Source of the DNA: Lachnospiraceae bacterium
GTDB lineage: Bacteria > Bacillota > Clostridia > Lachnospirales > Lachnospiraceae
Assembly (NCBI GenBank): GCA_017483425.1
Contig: JAFUWM010000039.1
Span: 1 to 6,224, forward strand
Direction of reading: 5' to 3'
Length of the DNA: 6,224 nucleotides
Of this stretch, positions 1 through 6,224 are shown in pieces. Under the pieces are notes generated by a model that was given only the letters and a program-made list of their open reading frames with translations, was not told the origin of the DNA and ran no database searches. A program made the translations under genes and the position numbers. Each line of letters starts with the position of its first letter. Position 1 is the first letter of the stretch.

Positions 1-1166
1 CATTTCTTATCGAATTTATTAAAGAAATTCTGGAAGGTTATCGTCGCAAGGGTCTTTGACTCCCTCTTGACTTTCACTCTTTCCTTTGCCTCTATCGCTT
101 GATGAAGTCCGTCGGAATACCGGCGACCCGGCATGATACGTCCGGTAAATTCATCTACGATCAGAACCTGGTCATCCTTTACGACATAATCCTTATCCCT
201 GTGCATAAGATTATGCGCGCGAAGCGCAAGGATTATGCAATGCTGTATCTCAAGGTTTTCGGGATCCGCGAAATTGTCAATATGGAAATATTGCTCAACC
301 TTGTGAACTCCCTCTGCCGTGAGGTTGATGAGACTGTCCTTTTCATTAACTATGAAATCTCCGGTCTCCTCTATCTCAACGCCCATGATGGCATCCATCT
401 TTGAAAGCTCGTCGGATGACGCTTCTCCGCGCTGCATCTGCCTCGCTAGCTGGTCGCAGAGCTGGTATATAGCCGTAGATTTGCCGGACTGTCCGGATAT
501 GATGAGCGGCGTCCTTGCTTCATCTATGAGCACCGAGTCCACCTCGTCTATGATGCAGAAGTGAAGTTCCCTTAAAACAAGCTGCTTTTTGTATATCGCC
601 ATGTTGTCACGCAGATAATCAAAGCCAAGCTCGTTATTTGTGACATACGTGATATCGCATCCATAGGCCGCCTGCCGCTCCTCCTGATTCATGCCGTTAA
701 GCACACAGCCTACTGTAAGTCCCAGAAATTCATGTATCTGTCCCATCCACTCAGCATCACGCTTTGCAAGGTAATCATTTACGGTGACAACCTCCACTCC
801 CCTGCCTTCAAGCGCATTAAGATAAGCAGGCAAGGTACACACGAGCGTCTTTCCCTCACCTGTACGCATCTCCGCTATGCGGCCCTGATGAAGGACTATA
901 CCGCCCATAAGCTGCACCCTGAAATGCTCCATGGAAAGCACCCGTCTTGACGCTTCCCTTACCGTGGCATACGCCTCTGGCAGGATATCATCCAGAGTCT
1001 CACCTGCCGCAAGCCTTTCCTTAAATTTCTTTGTGTTGCCGCGCAGCTCGTCATCAGACAGCGCCTCCATCTGAGGCTTAAGTCCTTCAATGCGTTCAAC
1101 TAACGGCATGATACGCTTCAGTTCCCTGTCACTGTGCGTACCAAAAACCTTGTCAACGATACTCAT
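1..1166 (-). CDS. secA: Protein translocase subunit SecA, N-terminal 388 residues (runs off the left edge)
   Basis: SecA is the ATPase motor that pushes preproteins through the SecYEG channel at the cytoplasmic membrane. Translating the complement from the ATG at 1166 gives an unbroken frame to the window edge, 388 codons of a protein normally about 800-900 residues long. Visible are the Q-motif region (QLMGG near residue 85), Walker A RTGEGKT (101-107, Lys106), the TVNDYLA segment (128-134), the DEVD box (207-210) followed by the conserved [12 protein letters not shown] stretch, and VDEFTGR plus [16 protein letters not shown] after the start of the preprotein-crosslinking region. The sequence matches canonical SecA1 rather than a degenerate SecA2. 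The C-terminal helicase half, scaffold and any zinc-binding tail lie outside the window. It starts only 6 nt after the buk stop codon and has no promoter of its own that I can see, so co-transcription with ptb-buk is inferred. Confidence 0.97.
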   Translation of the reverse strand, partial: MSIVDKVFGTHSDRELKRIMPLVERIEGLKPQMEALSDDELRGNTKKFKERLAAGETLDDILPEAYATVREASRRVLSMEHFRVQLMGGIVLHQGRIAEMRTGEGKTLVCTLPAYLNALEGRGVEVVTVNDYLAKRDAEWMGQIHEFLGLTVGCVLNGMNQEERQAAYGCDITYVTNNELGFDYLRDNMAIYKKQLVLRELHFCIIDEVDSVLIDEARTPLIISGQSGKSTAIYQLCDQLARQMQRGEASSDELSKMDAIMGVEIEETGDFIVNEKDSLINLTAEGVHKVEQYFHIDNFADPENLEIQHCIILALRAHNLMHRDKDYVVKDDQVLIVDEFTGRIMPGRRYSDGLHQAIEAKERVKVKRESKTLATITFQNFFNKFDKK

Positions 1167-1185
1167 GATCTATTAATATTCCTTT
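1167..1185 (-). promoter_or_regulatory. buk/secA junction with tandem stops and a poorly spaced ribosome binding site
   Basis: On the minus strand buk ends TAA (1175-1173), followed at once in frame by TAG (1172-1170), then ATC and the secA ATG at 1166. The nearest Shine-Dalgarno-like sequence is AAAGGA (complement of 1180-1185), inside the last buk codons and about 13 nt from the ATG, longer than the usual 5-9. The arrangement suggests that ribosomes finishing buk help start secA translation. Coupling is inferred; the spacing and stops are read directly. Confidence 0.6.
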
Positions 1186-2237
1186 GCTTCTTCCTCTCCG
1201 TTAAGTACCCTTAAACCGCCCTGCGCAAGCGCAAGCAGCTCATCCTCTCCGGGATATACGACAACAGGCGCTATCCAACTGACGTAGCTTGCGATCGCGT
1301 CAGTCACGCCCTTTCCATAGGCTATACCGCCAGTCAATATGATCGCGTCAACCTTGCCCTCAAGCACTGCCGCCCTCGAGCCTATATCCTTTGCGATCTG
1401 ATATACAAAAGCATCTACTATAAGCTTAGCCTGCTCGTCATTCTCAGCCCTCCTGGTTATCTCGACCATATCGTTTGAGCCGAGATAAGCCGTGAAACCG
1501 CCTCCGCCGACCAGTCTCTTATACATTTCCTTCTCGGTATATTTACCGGAATAGCATAGCCTTACCAGAGGTCCAACGGGAAGCCCGCCTGCCCTCTCGG
1601 GTGAGAACGCTCCGTCTCCCTCGAGCGCGTTGCTTACATCGATGACACGGCCCTTCTTATGCGCGCCTACCGAAACTCCGCCTCCCATGTGGGCTACTAT
1701 CACATTGATATCCTCATATCTCTTTCCATTCTCTTTCGCGTAGCGCCTTGCCATTGCCTTCTGATTGAGCGGATGAAAAATTGAATTTCTCTCTATGTCA
1801 GGTATTCCCGATATCCTTGCGACCGGCTGCAGCTCATCCACCGCGACGGGGTCAACTATGAATGAAGGCTTGCCTATCTCATCAGCTATCTCACGCGCCA
1901 GCACTCCGCCGAGATTCGACGCATGCTGTCCCTGAGGTCCGATCTTTAAGTCCTCTATCAGGGCATCCGACACCCTGTATGTGCCTCCGGGTATAGGCTT
2001 CACGAGACCGCCGCGTCCGACAACCATATCAAGAGTCTTTATGTCGAAATCCTGCTCCTTGAGACATTCTATGATGATATCTTTCCTGAACTGCTTCTGG
2101 TCGAATATCGTATCATACTTTGATATCTCCTCCACTGAATGACGGAGAGTCTTGTCAAAAAGCATCTCTTCATCTTCAAAAACCGCTCTCTTCGTGGATG
2201 TGCTTCCCGGGTTTATTATAAGTGATCTTATAGCCAT
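1173..2237 (-). CDS. buk: Butyrate kinase
   Basis: This enzyme catalyses butyryl phosphate + ADP to butyrate + ATP, the final energy-conserving step of the kinase route to butyrate, in the cytoplasm. The 354-residue length matches the usual 350-360 for butyrate kinases, against about 400 for acetate kinase. It belongs to the ASKHA acetate/butyrate kinase family: N-terminal phosphate loop NPGSTSTK (9-16), VGRGGL (74-79 region), DPVAVDE (129-135), the catalytic-core HMGGGVSVG (183-192), [12 protein letters not shown] (208-219) and adenosine-site LTGGIAYG (302-309). The ATG at 2237 is supported by an AGGAGGT site 7 nt upstream and gives the family's typical N-terminus. It lies 43 nt downstream of ptb in the classic ptb-buk order. 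A related branched-chain acyl kinase activity (isobutyrate) cannot be excluded from sequence alone. Confidence 0.96.
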   Translation of the reverse strand: MAIRSLIINPGSTSTKRAVFEDEEMLFDKTLRHSVEEISKYDTIFDQKQFRKDIIIECLKEQDFDIKTLDMVVGRGGLVKPIPGGTYRVSDALIEDLKIGPQGQHASNLGGVLAREIADEIGKPSFIVDPVAVDELQPVARISGIPDIERNSIFHPLNQKAMARRYAKENGKRYEDINVIVAHMGGGVSVGAHKKGRVIDVSNALEGDGAFSPERAGGLPVGPLVRLCYSGKYTEKEMYKRLVGGGGFTAYLGSNDMVEITRRAENDEQAKLIVDAFVYQIAKDIGSRAAVLEGKVDAIILTGGIAYGKGVTDAIASYVSWIAPVVVYPGEDELLALAQGGLRVLNGEEEAKEY

Positions 2238-2244
2238 GATCTGT

Positions 2245-2251
2245 ACCTCCT
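2245..2251 (-). promoter_or_regulatory. Ribosome binding site of buk
   Basis: AGGAGGT on the minus strand, 7 nt before the buk ATG, is a near-perfect Shine-Dalgarno match in the 43-nt ptb-buk gap. It indicates that buk has strong independent translation initiation. The gap contains no hairpin followed by a T-run and no clear promoter. Confidence 0.85.
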
Positions 2252-2280
2252 CTGTTATTAATGTATACTTTTATTCTGTA

Positions 2281-3195
2281 TTATTTTTTCTGGTAAGCCG
2301 CAACTACCGCCGCGAGCGCGATCGAATTTACCTTTGTCTCAGCCGAGTCAGATCTCGAGGTAAGTATTGCGGGAGCCTTGGTTCCTGTCAGTATACAGGC
2401 ATTCTTAAACTCAGTGGTATGGACTATGAATTTATACGCGATATTACCGGCATGGATGTCGGGGAACAAGATCACATCCGCATCACCGACAATCTTCCTG
2501 TCCTCTGCATGCTTATGCTTGGCAGCCTCGGGATAAATCGCAAGATCGACTGAAAGAGGCCCGTCAATTATACATCCCTTTATCTTCCCCTCGTCATTCA
2601 TCTTTGTAAGCTCCGCAGCTTCCACGGTGGCGGGCATCTTCTCGTTTACTACCTCTACGGCTGCAACCGGAGCAACCTTGGGCATATCTATGCCGCACGC
2701 GTTGCAGACCTCGACAGTATTCTCGATTATACCGATCTTCTGCTCAAGTGTAGGATAGGGAAGGAACGCCACGTCCGTGAGGAATAAAAGCTGTGACACC
2801 CCCTTTATCTCAAACACACAGACATGTGAAAGCAGTCTCTCCGTGCGGAGTCCGACCTCTTTATCCAGTATCGACTTAAGGAAATCCTTCGTGGACAGCA
2901 GTCCTTTCATATACATATCCGCTTCTCCGTCATGGACGATACGGACTGCCTCATGAGCCGCCTCTATCGGGTCCTTGATATCTACGATCTCAAATATGGA
3001 AGGATCAACTTTTAAGTCCTTGCAGATAGACTCTATCTGATCCTTGTCGCCAACGAGGATCGAGTCAGCTATCTTTCTCTCATGCGCCAGCGCCGCTGCC
3101 TCTATGACCTCGTCATCATTCGCAGCCGCTACCGACAGCTTCTTTATCGGAAACTCATTTACCTTGTTCAGTAAGTCACTGAAATTCTTGCTCAT
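2281..3195 (-). CDS. ptb: Phosphate butyryltransferase (phosphotransbutyrylase)
   Basis: This enzyme catalyses butyryl-CoA + phosphate to butyryl phosphate + CoA, supplying the substrate of the butyrate kinase encoded next. The 304-residue protein has the PTA_PTB family fold and aligns by eye along its whole length with clostridial Ptb of about 301 residues. Seen are the IADSILVGD segment (42-50), MKGL (96-99) followed by LDKEVGLRTERLLSHV, FLTDVAF, KVAPVAAVEVVNEKMPAT, GCIIDGPLSVDLA and the C-terminal LTSRSDSAETKVNSIALA (from 278). The frame extends 16 codons further upstream to a TTG at 3243, but the ATG at 3195 is preferred: it has an AAAGGAG site 7 nt upstream, gives the family length, and the longer start would fall at the predicted transcription start. 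Specificity for butyryl rather than other short acyl groups is inferred from family similarity and from buk. Confidence 0.96.
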   Translation of the reverse strand: MSKNFSDLLNKVNEFPIKKLSVAAANDDEVIEAAALAHERKIADSILVGDKDQIESICKDLKVDPSIFEIVDIKDPIEAAHEAVRIVHDGEADMYMKGLLSTKDFLKSILDKEVGLRTERLLSHVCVFEIKGVSQLLFLTDVAFLPYPTLEQKIGIIENTVEVCNACGIDMPKVAPVAAVEVVNEKMPATVEAAELTKMNDEGKIKGCIIDGPLSVDLAIYPEAAKHKHAEDRKIVGDADVILFPDIHAGNIAYKFIVHTTEFKNACILTGTKAPAILTSRSDSAETKVNSIALAAVVAAYQKK

Positions 3196-3202
3196 GTCCA
3201 CG

Positions 3203-3209
3203 CTCCTTT
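3203..3209 (-). promoter_or_regulatory. Ribosome binding site that fixes the ptb start
   Basis: AAAGGAG on the minus strand lies 7 nt before the ATG at 3195. It decides this start over the two upstream in-frame candidates (ATG at 3213 and TTG at 3243), which have no comparable site. Confidence 0.85.
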
Positions 3210-3249
3210 GCATAATTATTAAACGCCCTGTCAATACGGGCAATTAGAC

Positions 3250-3278
3250 ATTATACCATAAAATCTGGCAGGCGCATA
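3250..3278 (-). promoter_or_regulatory. Predicted extended -10 promoter of ptb-buk-secA
   Basis: The minus strand carries a perfect TATAAT (complement of 3250-3255) preceded directly by TGG, an extended -10 element. Transcription would start near 3243 and leave a leader of about 48 nt before ptb. At a 17-nt spacer the -35 position (complement of 3273-3278) reads TATGCG, which is unlike TTGACA and belongs to an 11-bp direct repeat. An extended -10 with a degenerate -35 fits a promoter needing an activator, but that is inference. Confidence 0.6.
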
Positions 3279-3308
3279 GTTTATTACTTTTACCATAGCA
3301 GGCGCATA
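3268..3308. repeat. 11-bp direct repeat, two exact copies 30 bp apart
   Basis: GCAGGCGCATA occurs exactly at 3268-3278 and 3298-3308 (TATGCGCCTGC on the minus strand). The 30-bp period is about three helical turns, so both copies face the same side of the DNA. The copy nearer ptb covers the ptb -35 position; the other ends 16 bp before the -35 of the rightward promoter. On the minus strand a TATGGTA word follows each copy, immediately after the distal one and after 7 nt for the proximal one. This is probably a binding site for an unidentified regulator; it could also be a chance local duplication. Confidence 0.6.
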
Positions 3309-3324
3309 CTGTCTTTTGCCGTTG

Positions 3325-3354
3325 TTGACACTTCACATGGTATTTTTATAGAAT
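3325..3354 (+). promoter_or_regulatory. Predicted promoter of the epimerase-aldolase-glycosyltransferase genes
   Basis: A perfect TTGACA (3325-3330) is followed after 18 nt by TAGAAT (3349-3354, 5 of 6 matches to TATAAT); the overlapping TATAGA at 3347-3352 gives a 16-nt spacer instead. Transcription would begin near 3361, leaving a leader of only about 20 nt before the ATG at 3382. The spacer contains ATGGTA (3337-3342), a word also found on the opposite strand near the ptb promoter. Confidence 0.65.
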
Positions 3355-3366
3355 AATCTTTGGATT

Positions 3367-3374
3367 AAAAGGTG
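3367..3374 (+). promoter_or_regulatory. Ribosome binding site that fixes the epimerase start
   Basis: AAAAGGTG ends 7 nt before the ATG at 3382. The in-frame TTG at 3376 would lie only 1 nt after this site, so the ATG is the more likely start. Confidence 0.65.
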
Positions 3375-3381
3375 TTTGGGG

Positions 3382-4335
3382 ATGGAAAGTGCTGTTAGAC
3401 AGATAGGTATAACCGGGGCAACCGGCGCCATTGGAATTGCCCTTATAAACAAATGTATCGAGCATGGAGTGGAGGTATACGCGTTTGTCCGCAGGGATTC
3501 TGTACGGATAAGCCGTATACCTTCACATCCTTTGGTACATCTCGTTTATTGCGCACTGGATGAAATGGCCTCCTTTGATATGTCAGACCTCCCCCGACTT
3601 GATGTTTTTTATCATTTTGCCTGGATGAAGGCTTTTGGTGAAAAAGCAAGGAATGATCTGCGTACCCAGATAAAGAATATCGACTATGCTGTGGACGCGG
3701 TCAGTCTGGCAAAAAGACTTGGCTGCAGACGTTTTATCGGAGCCGGGTCACAGGCGGAATACGGCAGGACAAAAGAGGTTTTGCGCCCCGATACGCCATG
3801 CTGTCCTGAAAACGGCTACGGTATGGCAAAGCTTGCTGCAGGTCAGATGACCCGCCTTGAATGCTTAAGACTCGATATGGAGCATGTCTGGGTCAGGGTT
3901 TTGAGCGTGTATGGTCCCTGTGATGGTGAAGGAACCCTCGTGATGTCTGTCATAAAAGACGCTATTTCAGGTATTGCTCCTGCCTGTACCAAGGGTGAGC
4001 AGCTATGGGATTATCTGTACAGCAAAGATGCGGGCAAGGCTTTCTATCTACTGGGTGAAAAGGGGGACTCCGGCAAAACCTATGTGCTCGGAAACGGGAA
4101 CTCCGGATCACTGCGTACCTATATTGATAAAATATGCGAAGCGTGCGCTGAAATAAGTCTGGTTTCATCTCCCATAAGGCCGCTTTATGGTGAGATCCCC
4201 TACTCTGAAAAGCAGGTGATGCATCTTGAAGCGGATCTCAGTGAGCTCACGGGAGATACCGGATTTGTTCCCATGACTTCCTTTGAAGAAGGGATAAGGG
4301 ATACCATTCGTTGGTATATAAAGACACATGGATGA
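3382..4335 (+). CDS. NAD(P)-dependent epimerase/dehydratase, probably acting on a nucleotide sugar
   Basis: This is an extended short-chain dehydrogenase/reductase of 317 residues, a usual length for nucleotide-sugar epimerases and reductases. The N-terminal Rossmann fold shows GATGAIG (12-18, GxxGxxG). The catalytic residues are Ser123 in GSQAEYG and the YxxxK pair Tyr146/Lys150 in YGMAK. RVLSVYGP (172-179) and WDYLYSKDAGKAF (209-221) are typical substrate-domain segments of the family. Two arginines after the second strand (37-38) hint at NADP preference. The usual HLAA motif reads HFAW (78-81). The reaction (epimerisation, 4,6-dehydration or 4-keto reduction) cannot be told from sequence. 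It heads a plus-strand operon with the aldolase-domain protein and a glycosyltransferase, pointing to activated-sugar synthesis for a surface glycan. The start at ATG 3382 is chosen by its ribosome binding site; TTG at 3376 would add two residues. Confidence 0.9.
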   Translation: MESAVRQIGITGATGAIGIALINKCIEHGVEVYAFVRRDSVRISRIPSHPLVHLVYCALDEMASFDMSDLPRLDVFYHFAWMKAFGEKARNDLRTQIKNIDYAVDAVSLAKRLGCRRFIGAGSQAEYGRTKEVLRPDTPCCPENGYGMAKLAAGQMTRLECLRLDMEHVWVRVLSVYGPCDGEGTLVMSVIKDAISGIAPACTKGEQLWDYLYSKDAGKAFYLLGEKGDSGKTYVLGNGNSGSLRTYIDKICEACAEISLVSSPIRPLYGEIPYSEKQVMHLEADLSELTGDTGFVPMTSFEEGIRDTIRWYIKTHG

Positions 4336-4343
4336 AATTTTTC

Positions 4344-4348
4344 AGGAG
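4344..4348 (+). promoter_or_regulatory. Ribosome binding site bearing on the aldolase start
   Basis: AGGAG lies 12 nt before the ATG at 4361, slightly far but a clear match. The alternative in-frame ATG at 4328, which overlaps the epimerase stop by 8 nt, has no purine-rich site in the preceding 15 nt. Overlap coupling could still make 4328 functional. Confidence 0.5.
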
Positions 4349-4360
4349 CACTATATTAAT

Positions 4361-5986
4361 ATGAAAGATTCAAAATTAAAACTGCTTGACTGTACCTTAA
4401 GGGACGGAGCCTATGTGGTAGATGCCAAGTTCGGCACCCCCGCCATAAAAGGTATCATAAGCAAACTGCAGGACGCACGAGTTGACATCATAGAGTGTGG
4501 ATGGCTGAAGGATAAGCCCCACGAGGATGGAACATCCTTTTATCATGTACCGTCCGATCTGAAGCCATACCTCGGTCACAAGGATAAGGATATCACCTAT
4601 GTGGCCATGATCGACTGGAACCGCTATGATGTCTCCGCACTGCCGCCTTGCGATCATGAGAGCCTTGACGCAGTAAGGGTTGTATTTCCCTATGGAAAGC
4701 ACAGGGAAGGGGCGGAGATCGCAAAGCAGATACGCGACAAAGGCTATGACATCTATCTGCAGGCGGCAAATACTCTGGCATATACCGATGATGATCTTGT
4801 CGAACTCGCAAAAACCGTAAATGAGCTGCATCCTGTGGCGATTTCCATAGTTGACACCTTTGGCGCAATGTACGAGAGCGATCTAGACAGGATCACTGAT
4901 GTGCTGAATGCCCATCTCGATCCGGATATCAGTATGGGGTTTCATTCCCATAATAACCAACAGCTCTCCTTTGCGCTGACTTCGCACTTTGCCGAAAGAC
5001 TGATAAAGCTTGGCAGATCCTGTATGCTCGACGCGACTCTCTGCGGTATGGGCAGGGGAGCCGGCAATACGACTACAGAGCTTATCGCAAGCTATATGAA
5101 CAGGCGCCTCTCCTGCGCCTACGATATGAATGCGATACTTGACACGATCGACACATATATGACGTATTTCCTCGAAAACTACAGCTGGGGATACTCCACC
5201 CCCTACTTCATCGCGGGACTCTACTGCTGTCATGTGAATAATATCGCCTATCTGCTGAGAAACCACCGTACAAATTCCCGGGATATGAGGAATATAATCG
5301 AGTCCATGTCTCCGGAGGACAGACGGCTGTATGATTATGATCTTCTGGAGGAGAAATATATAGAAAACCAGAACAGGATAGTTGATGATGAAACGGATCT
5401 GGACAAGCTGCGGGGTGTCCTCGCTGGAAAGGAAATCCTGCTTGTCGCTCCGGGAAAAAGCATTGATACGGACTCCTGCAGGATACAGACATATATCTCG
5501 GATCGAAAGCCTGTGGTCATCGGCGTGAACGCGATAAATCCCCGCTACGAGTATGACTTCCTGCTTTTTGTTAATTCCGTCCGATATGACTACGCAAAAG
5601 AAGTTTATAGTGATATATTCGACAGAACTCCGCATATCCTGCTTTCCAACATAGCCACTTCGCCTGACGGTGATGAATACATAATCAACTTCAACCGTGT
5701 GGTAAAGAGGGGCTGGGAGCATTTTGACAACGCGGTCATAACCGCTCTCCGCCTGCTCGTTCATTTAAGGGCGGAAAATATCTCTATCGCAGGCTTTGAC
5801 GGCTTCAAGCACAAGTATAATGAAAGCTATGCCGATGCGTCCCTTCCTACTCTGAATCCTGACGGGAAATGGGATGAGCTGAATGAAGAGATCACTGATA
5901 TGTACAGGGACTTCAAGGAAACCGAAGGCAAAAACTGCCGGGTGACATTTGTCACAGAGAGTATATTCAACACTAAGGAAATATAA
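4361..5986 (+). CDS. Two-domain protein: DRE-TIM (HMGL-like) aldolase domain plus uncharacterised C-terminal domain
   Basis: The protein has 541 residues from ATG 4361 (552 if ATG 4328 is used). Residues 6 to about 300 form a DRE-TIM metallolyase barrel related to 4-hydroxy-2-oxovalerate aldolase and HMG-CoA lyase: LLDCTLRDG (8-16, Arg14 and metal ligand Asp15), IECGW (44-48), IVDTFG (163-168), the metal-binding FHSHNN (194-199, His195 and His197) and GMGRGAGN (229-236). These enzymes make or break a C-C bond next to a 2-keto acid. Residue 18 is Tyr where aldolases such as BphI have a catalytic His, so the exact reaction is open. After a charged linker, residues 352-541 begin with a strand-loop ILLVAPGKSI and continue GVNAINP and DFLLFVN, resembling the nucleotide-binding start of DUF115 or sialyltransferase-like folds; this is only a fold-level guess. 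No signal peptide or membrane segment is visible. It sits 25 nt after the epimerase and 2 nt before the glycosyltransferase. Confidence 0.88.
   Translation: MKDSKLKLLDCTLRDGAYVVDAKFGTPAIKGIISKLQDARVDIIECGWLKDKPHEDGTSFYHVPSDLKPYLGHKDKDITYVAMIDWNRYDVSALPPCDHESLDAVRVVFPYGKHREGAEIAKQIRDKGYDIYLQAANTLAYTDDDLVELAKTVNELHPVAISIVDTFGAMYESDLDRITDVLNAHLDPDISMGFHSHNNQQLSFALTSHFAERLIKLGRSCMLDATLCGMGRGAGNTTTELIASYMNRRLSCAYDMNAILDTIDTYMTYFLENYSWGYSTPYFIAGLYCCHVNNIAYLLRNHRTNSRDMRNIIESMSPEDRRLYDYDLLEEKYIENQNRIVDDETDLDKLRGVLAGKEILLVAPGKSIDTDSCRIQTYISDRKPVVIGVNAINPRYEYDFLLFVNSVRYDYAKEVYSDIFDRTPHILLSNIATSPDGDEYIINFNRVVKRGWEHFDNAVITALRLLVHLRAENISIAGFDGFKHKYNESYADASLPTLNPDGKWDELNEEITDMYRDFKETEGKNCRVTFVTESIFNTKEI
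5975..5980 (+). promoter_or_regulatory. Ribosome binding site of the glycosyltransferase
   Basis: AAGGAA within the last codons of the aldolase gene lies 8 nt before the ATG at 5989, favouring it over the in-frame ATG at 5995. Confidence 0.6.
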
Positions 5987-5988
5987 AT

Positions 5989-6224
5989 ATGAAAATGATA
6001 AGCTTCATGATCCCATGCTATAACGAAAAAGAAAATGTCGTGCCTATGAGCGAGGCGATAGTGAACCTCATGCAGACAGAGCTGAAAGGATACGACTACG
6101 AGCTCCTTTTTATAGACAACTGCTCTACCGACGGCACGAGGGATCTGCTGCGTACGATCTGTGCCGGGAATAAAAAGATCAAGGCCATCTTTAACGCGAA
6201 GAATTTCGGACAGTTTAATTCGCC
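5989..6224 (+). CDS. Family 2 glycosyltransferase, N-terminal 78 residues (cut by the right edge)
   Basis: The start of a GT-A fold glycosyltransferase is clear: a first strand with the nucleotide-binding motif ISFMIPCYNEKENV (4-17), then the second-strand region YELLFIDNCSTDGTRDLL, where the Asp-containing motif matches the D-x-x-STD pattern of GT2 enzymes. It ends with NAKNFGQFNSP at the window edge. The PCYNE and N-NFGQ pattern is typical of the GtrB/DPM1-like branch, which transfers a sugar from a nucleotide donor to undecaprenyl or dolichyl phosphate; that assignment is inferred because the catalytic half and any membrane helices lie outside. It starts 2 nt after the aldolase stop codon, so it is almost certainly in the same operon and may be translationally coupled. 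Confidence 0.93.
   Translation, partial: MKMISFMIPCYNEKENVVPMSEAIVNLMQTELKGYDYELLFIDNCSTDGTRDLLRTICAGNKKIKAIFNAKNFGQFNS

Noticed and set aside
99..950. Several short plus-strand open frames (from 99, 319 and 732)
   Set aside because: They lie opposite secA, whose minus-strand frame is continuous and contains all expected motifs here.
2152..2553. 133-codon plus-strand open frame spanning the buk/ptb junction
   Set aside because: It is antisense to two conserved genes and their ribosome binding site, with no family features.
3229..3234. TTGACA on the minus strand as a possible second -35 for ptb
   Set aside because: No acceptable -10 follows at 16-18 nt before the ribosome binding site; it lies in the predicted leader.
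3225..3241. Small inverted repeat GCCC...GGGC in the ptb leader as a terminator or riboswitch
   Set aside because: The stem is only 4 bp with no T-run and no known riboswitch core, too weak to call.
3196..3243. Longer ptb start at TTG 3243 or ATG 3213
   Set aside because: The extra N-terminus is absent from known Ptb proteins, would begin at the predicted transcription start, and lacks a ribosome binding site; ATG 3195 has an ideal one.
4397..4831. 144-codon minus-strand open frame opposite the aldolase N-terminus
   Set aside because: It is fully covered by conserved aldolase motifs on the other strand and resembles no protein family I recognise.
4883..5764. 293-codon open frame on the minus strand opposite the aldolase gene
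   Set aside because: It is antisense to a well-supported conserved protein, its translation has no recognisable motif, and no convincing ribosome binding site or promoter was noted. It is a codon-bias shadow.

Overview
The window looks like part of a chromosome of an anaerobic, butyrate-forming Firmicute, most likely a Lachnospiraceae member of the Butyrivibrio/Coprococcus type. This rests on a phosphotransbutyrylase-butyrate kinase pair, a Gram-positive-type SecA, AGGAGG-like ribosome binding sites and intermediate base composition judged by eye. The genus is inferred, since no marker gene is present.

Layout. Two transcription units diverge from a spacer of about 186 bp (3196-3381). To the left, on the minus strand, ptb (start 3195), buk (2237-1173) and secA (start 1166, running off the left edge) follow each other closely with no visible terminator. 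Ptb and Buk convert butyryl-CoA to butyrate and make one ATP. The essential Sec motor gene starts only 6 nt after the buk stop codon. To the right, on the plus strand, three tightly packed genes encode an NAD(P)-dependent sugar epimerase/dehydratase-like protein (3382-4335), a two-domain protein (about 4361-5986) and a family 2 glycosyltransferase cut by the right edge (from 5989). The two-domain protein has an N-terminal DRE-TIM aldolase domain and a C-terminal domain of uncertain identity.

The spacer holds a good TTGACA-type promoter firing right. It also holds an extended -10 promoter firing left toward ptb that lacks a recognisable -35. An exact 11-bp direct repeat with a 30-bp period lies between them, one copy sitting where the ptb -35 should be. 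A short ATGGTA word occurs three times around these promoters. This suggests regulated expression of ptb-buk(-secA), possibly together with the glycan genes.

The right-hand genes look like the start of a surface-glycan cluster. The epimerase/reductase and aldolase would build or modify an unusual sugar or sugar substituent, and the GtrB/DPM1-like transferase would move a sugar onto a lipid carrier. The fusion of a carbon-carbon lyase/ligase domain to a second, possibly sialyltransferase- or DUF115-like domain is the least explained item. No RNA genes, CRISPR arrays, insertion sequences or intrinsic terminators were seen.
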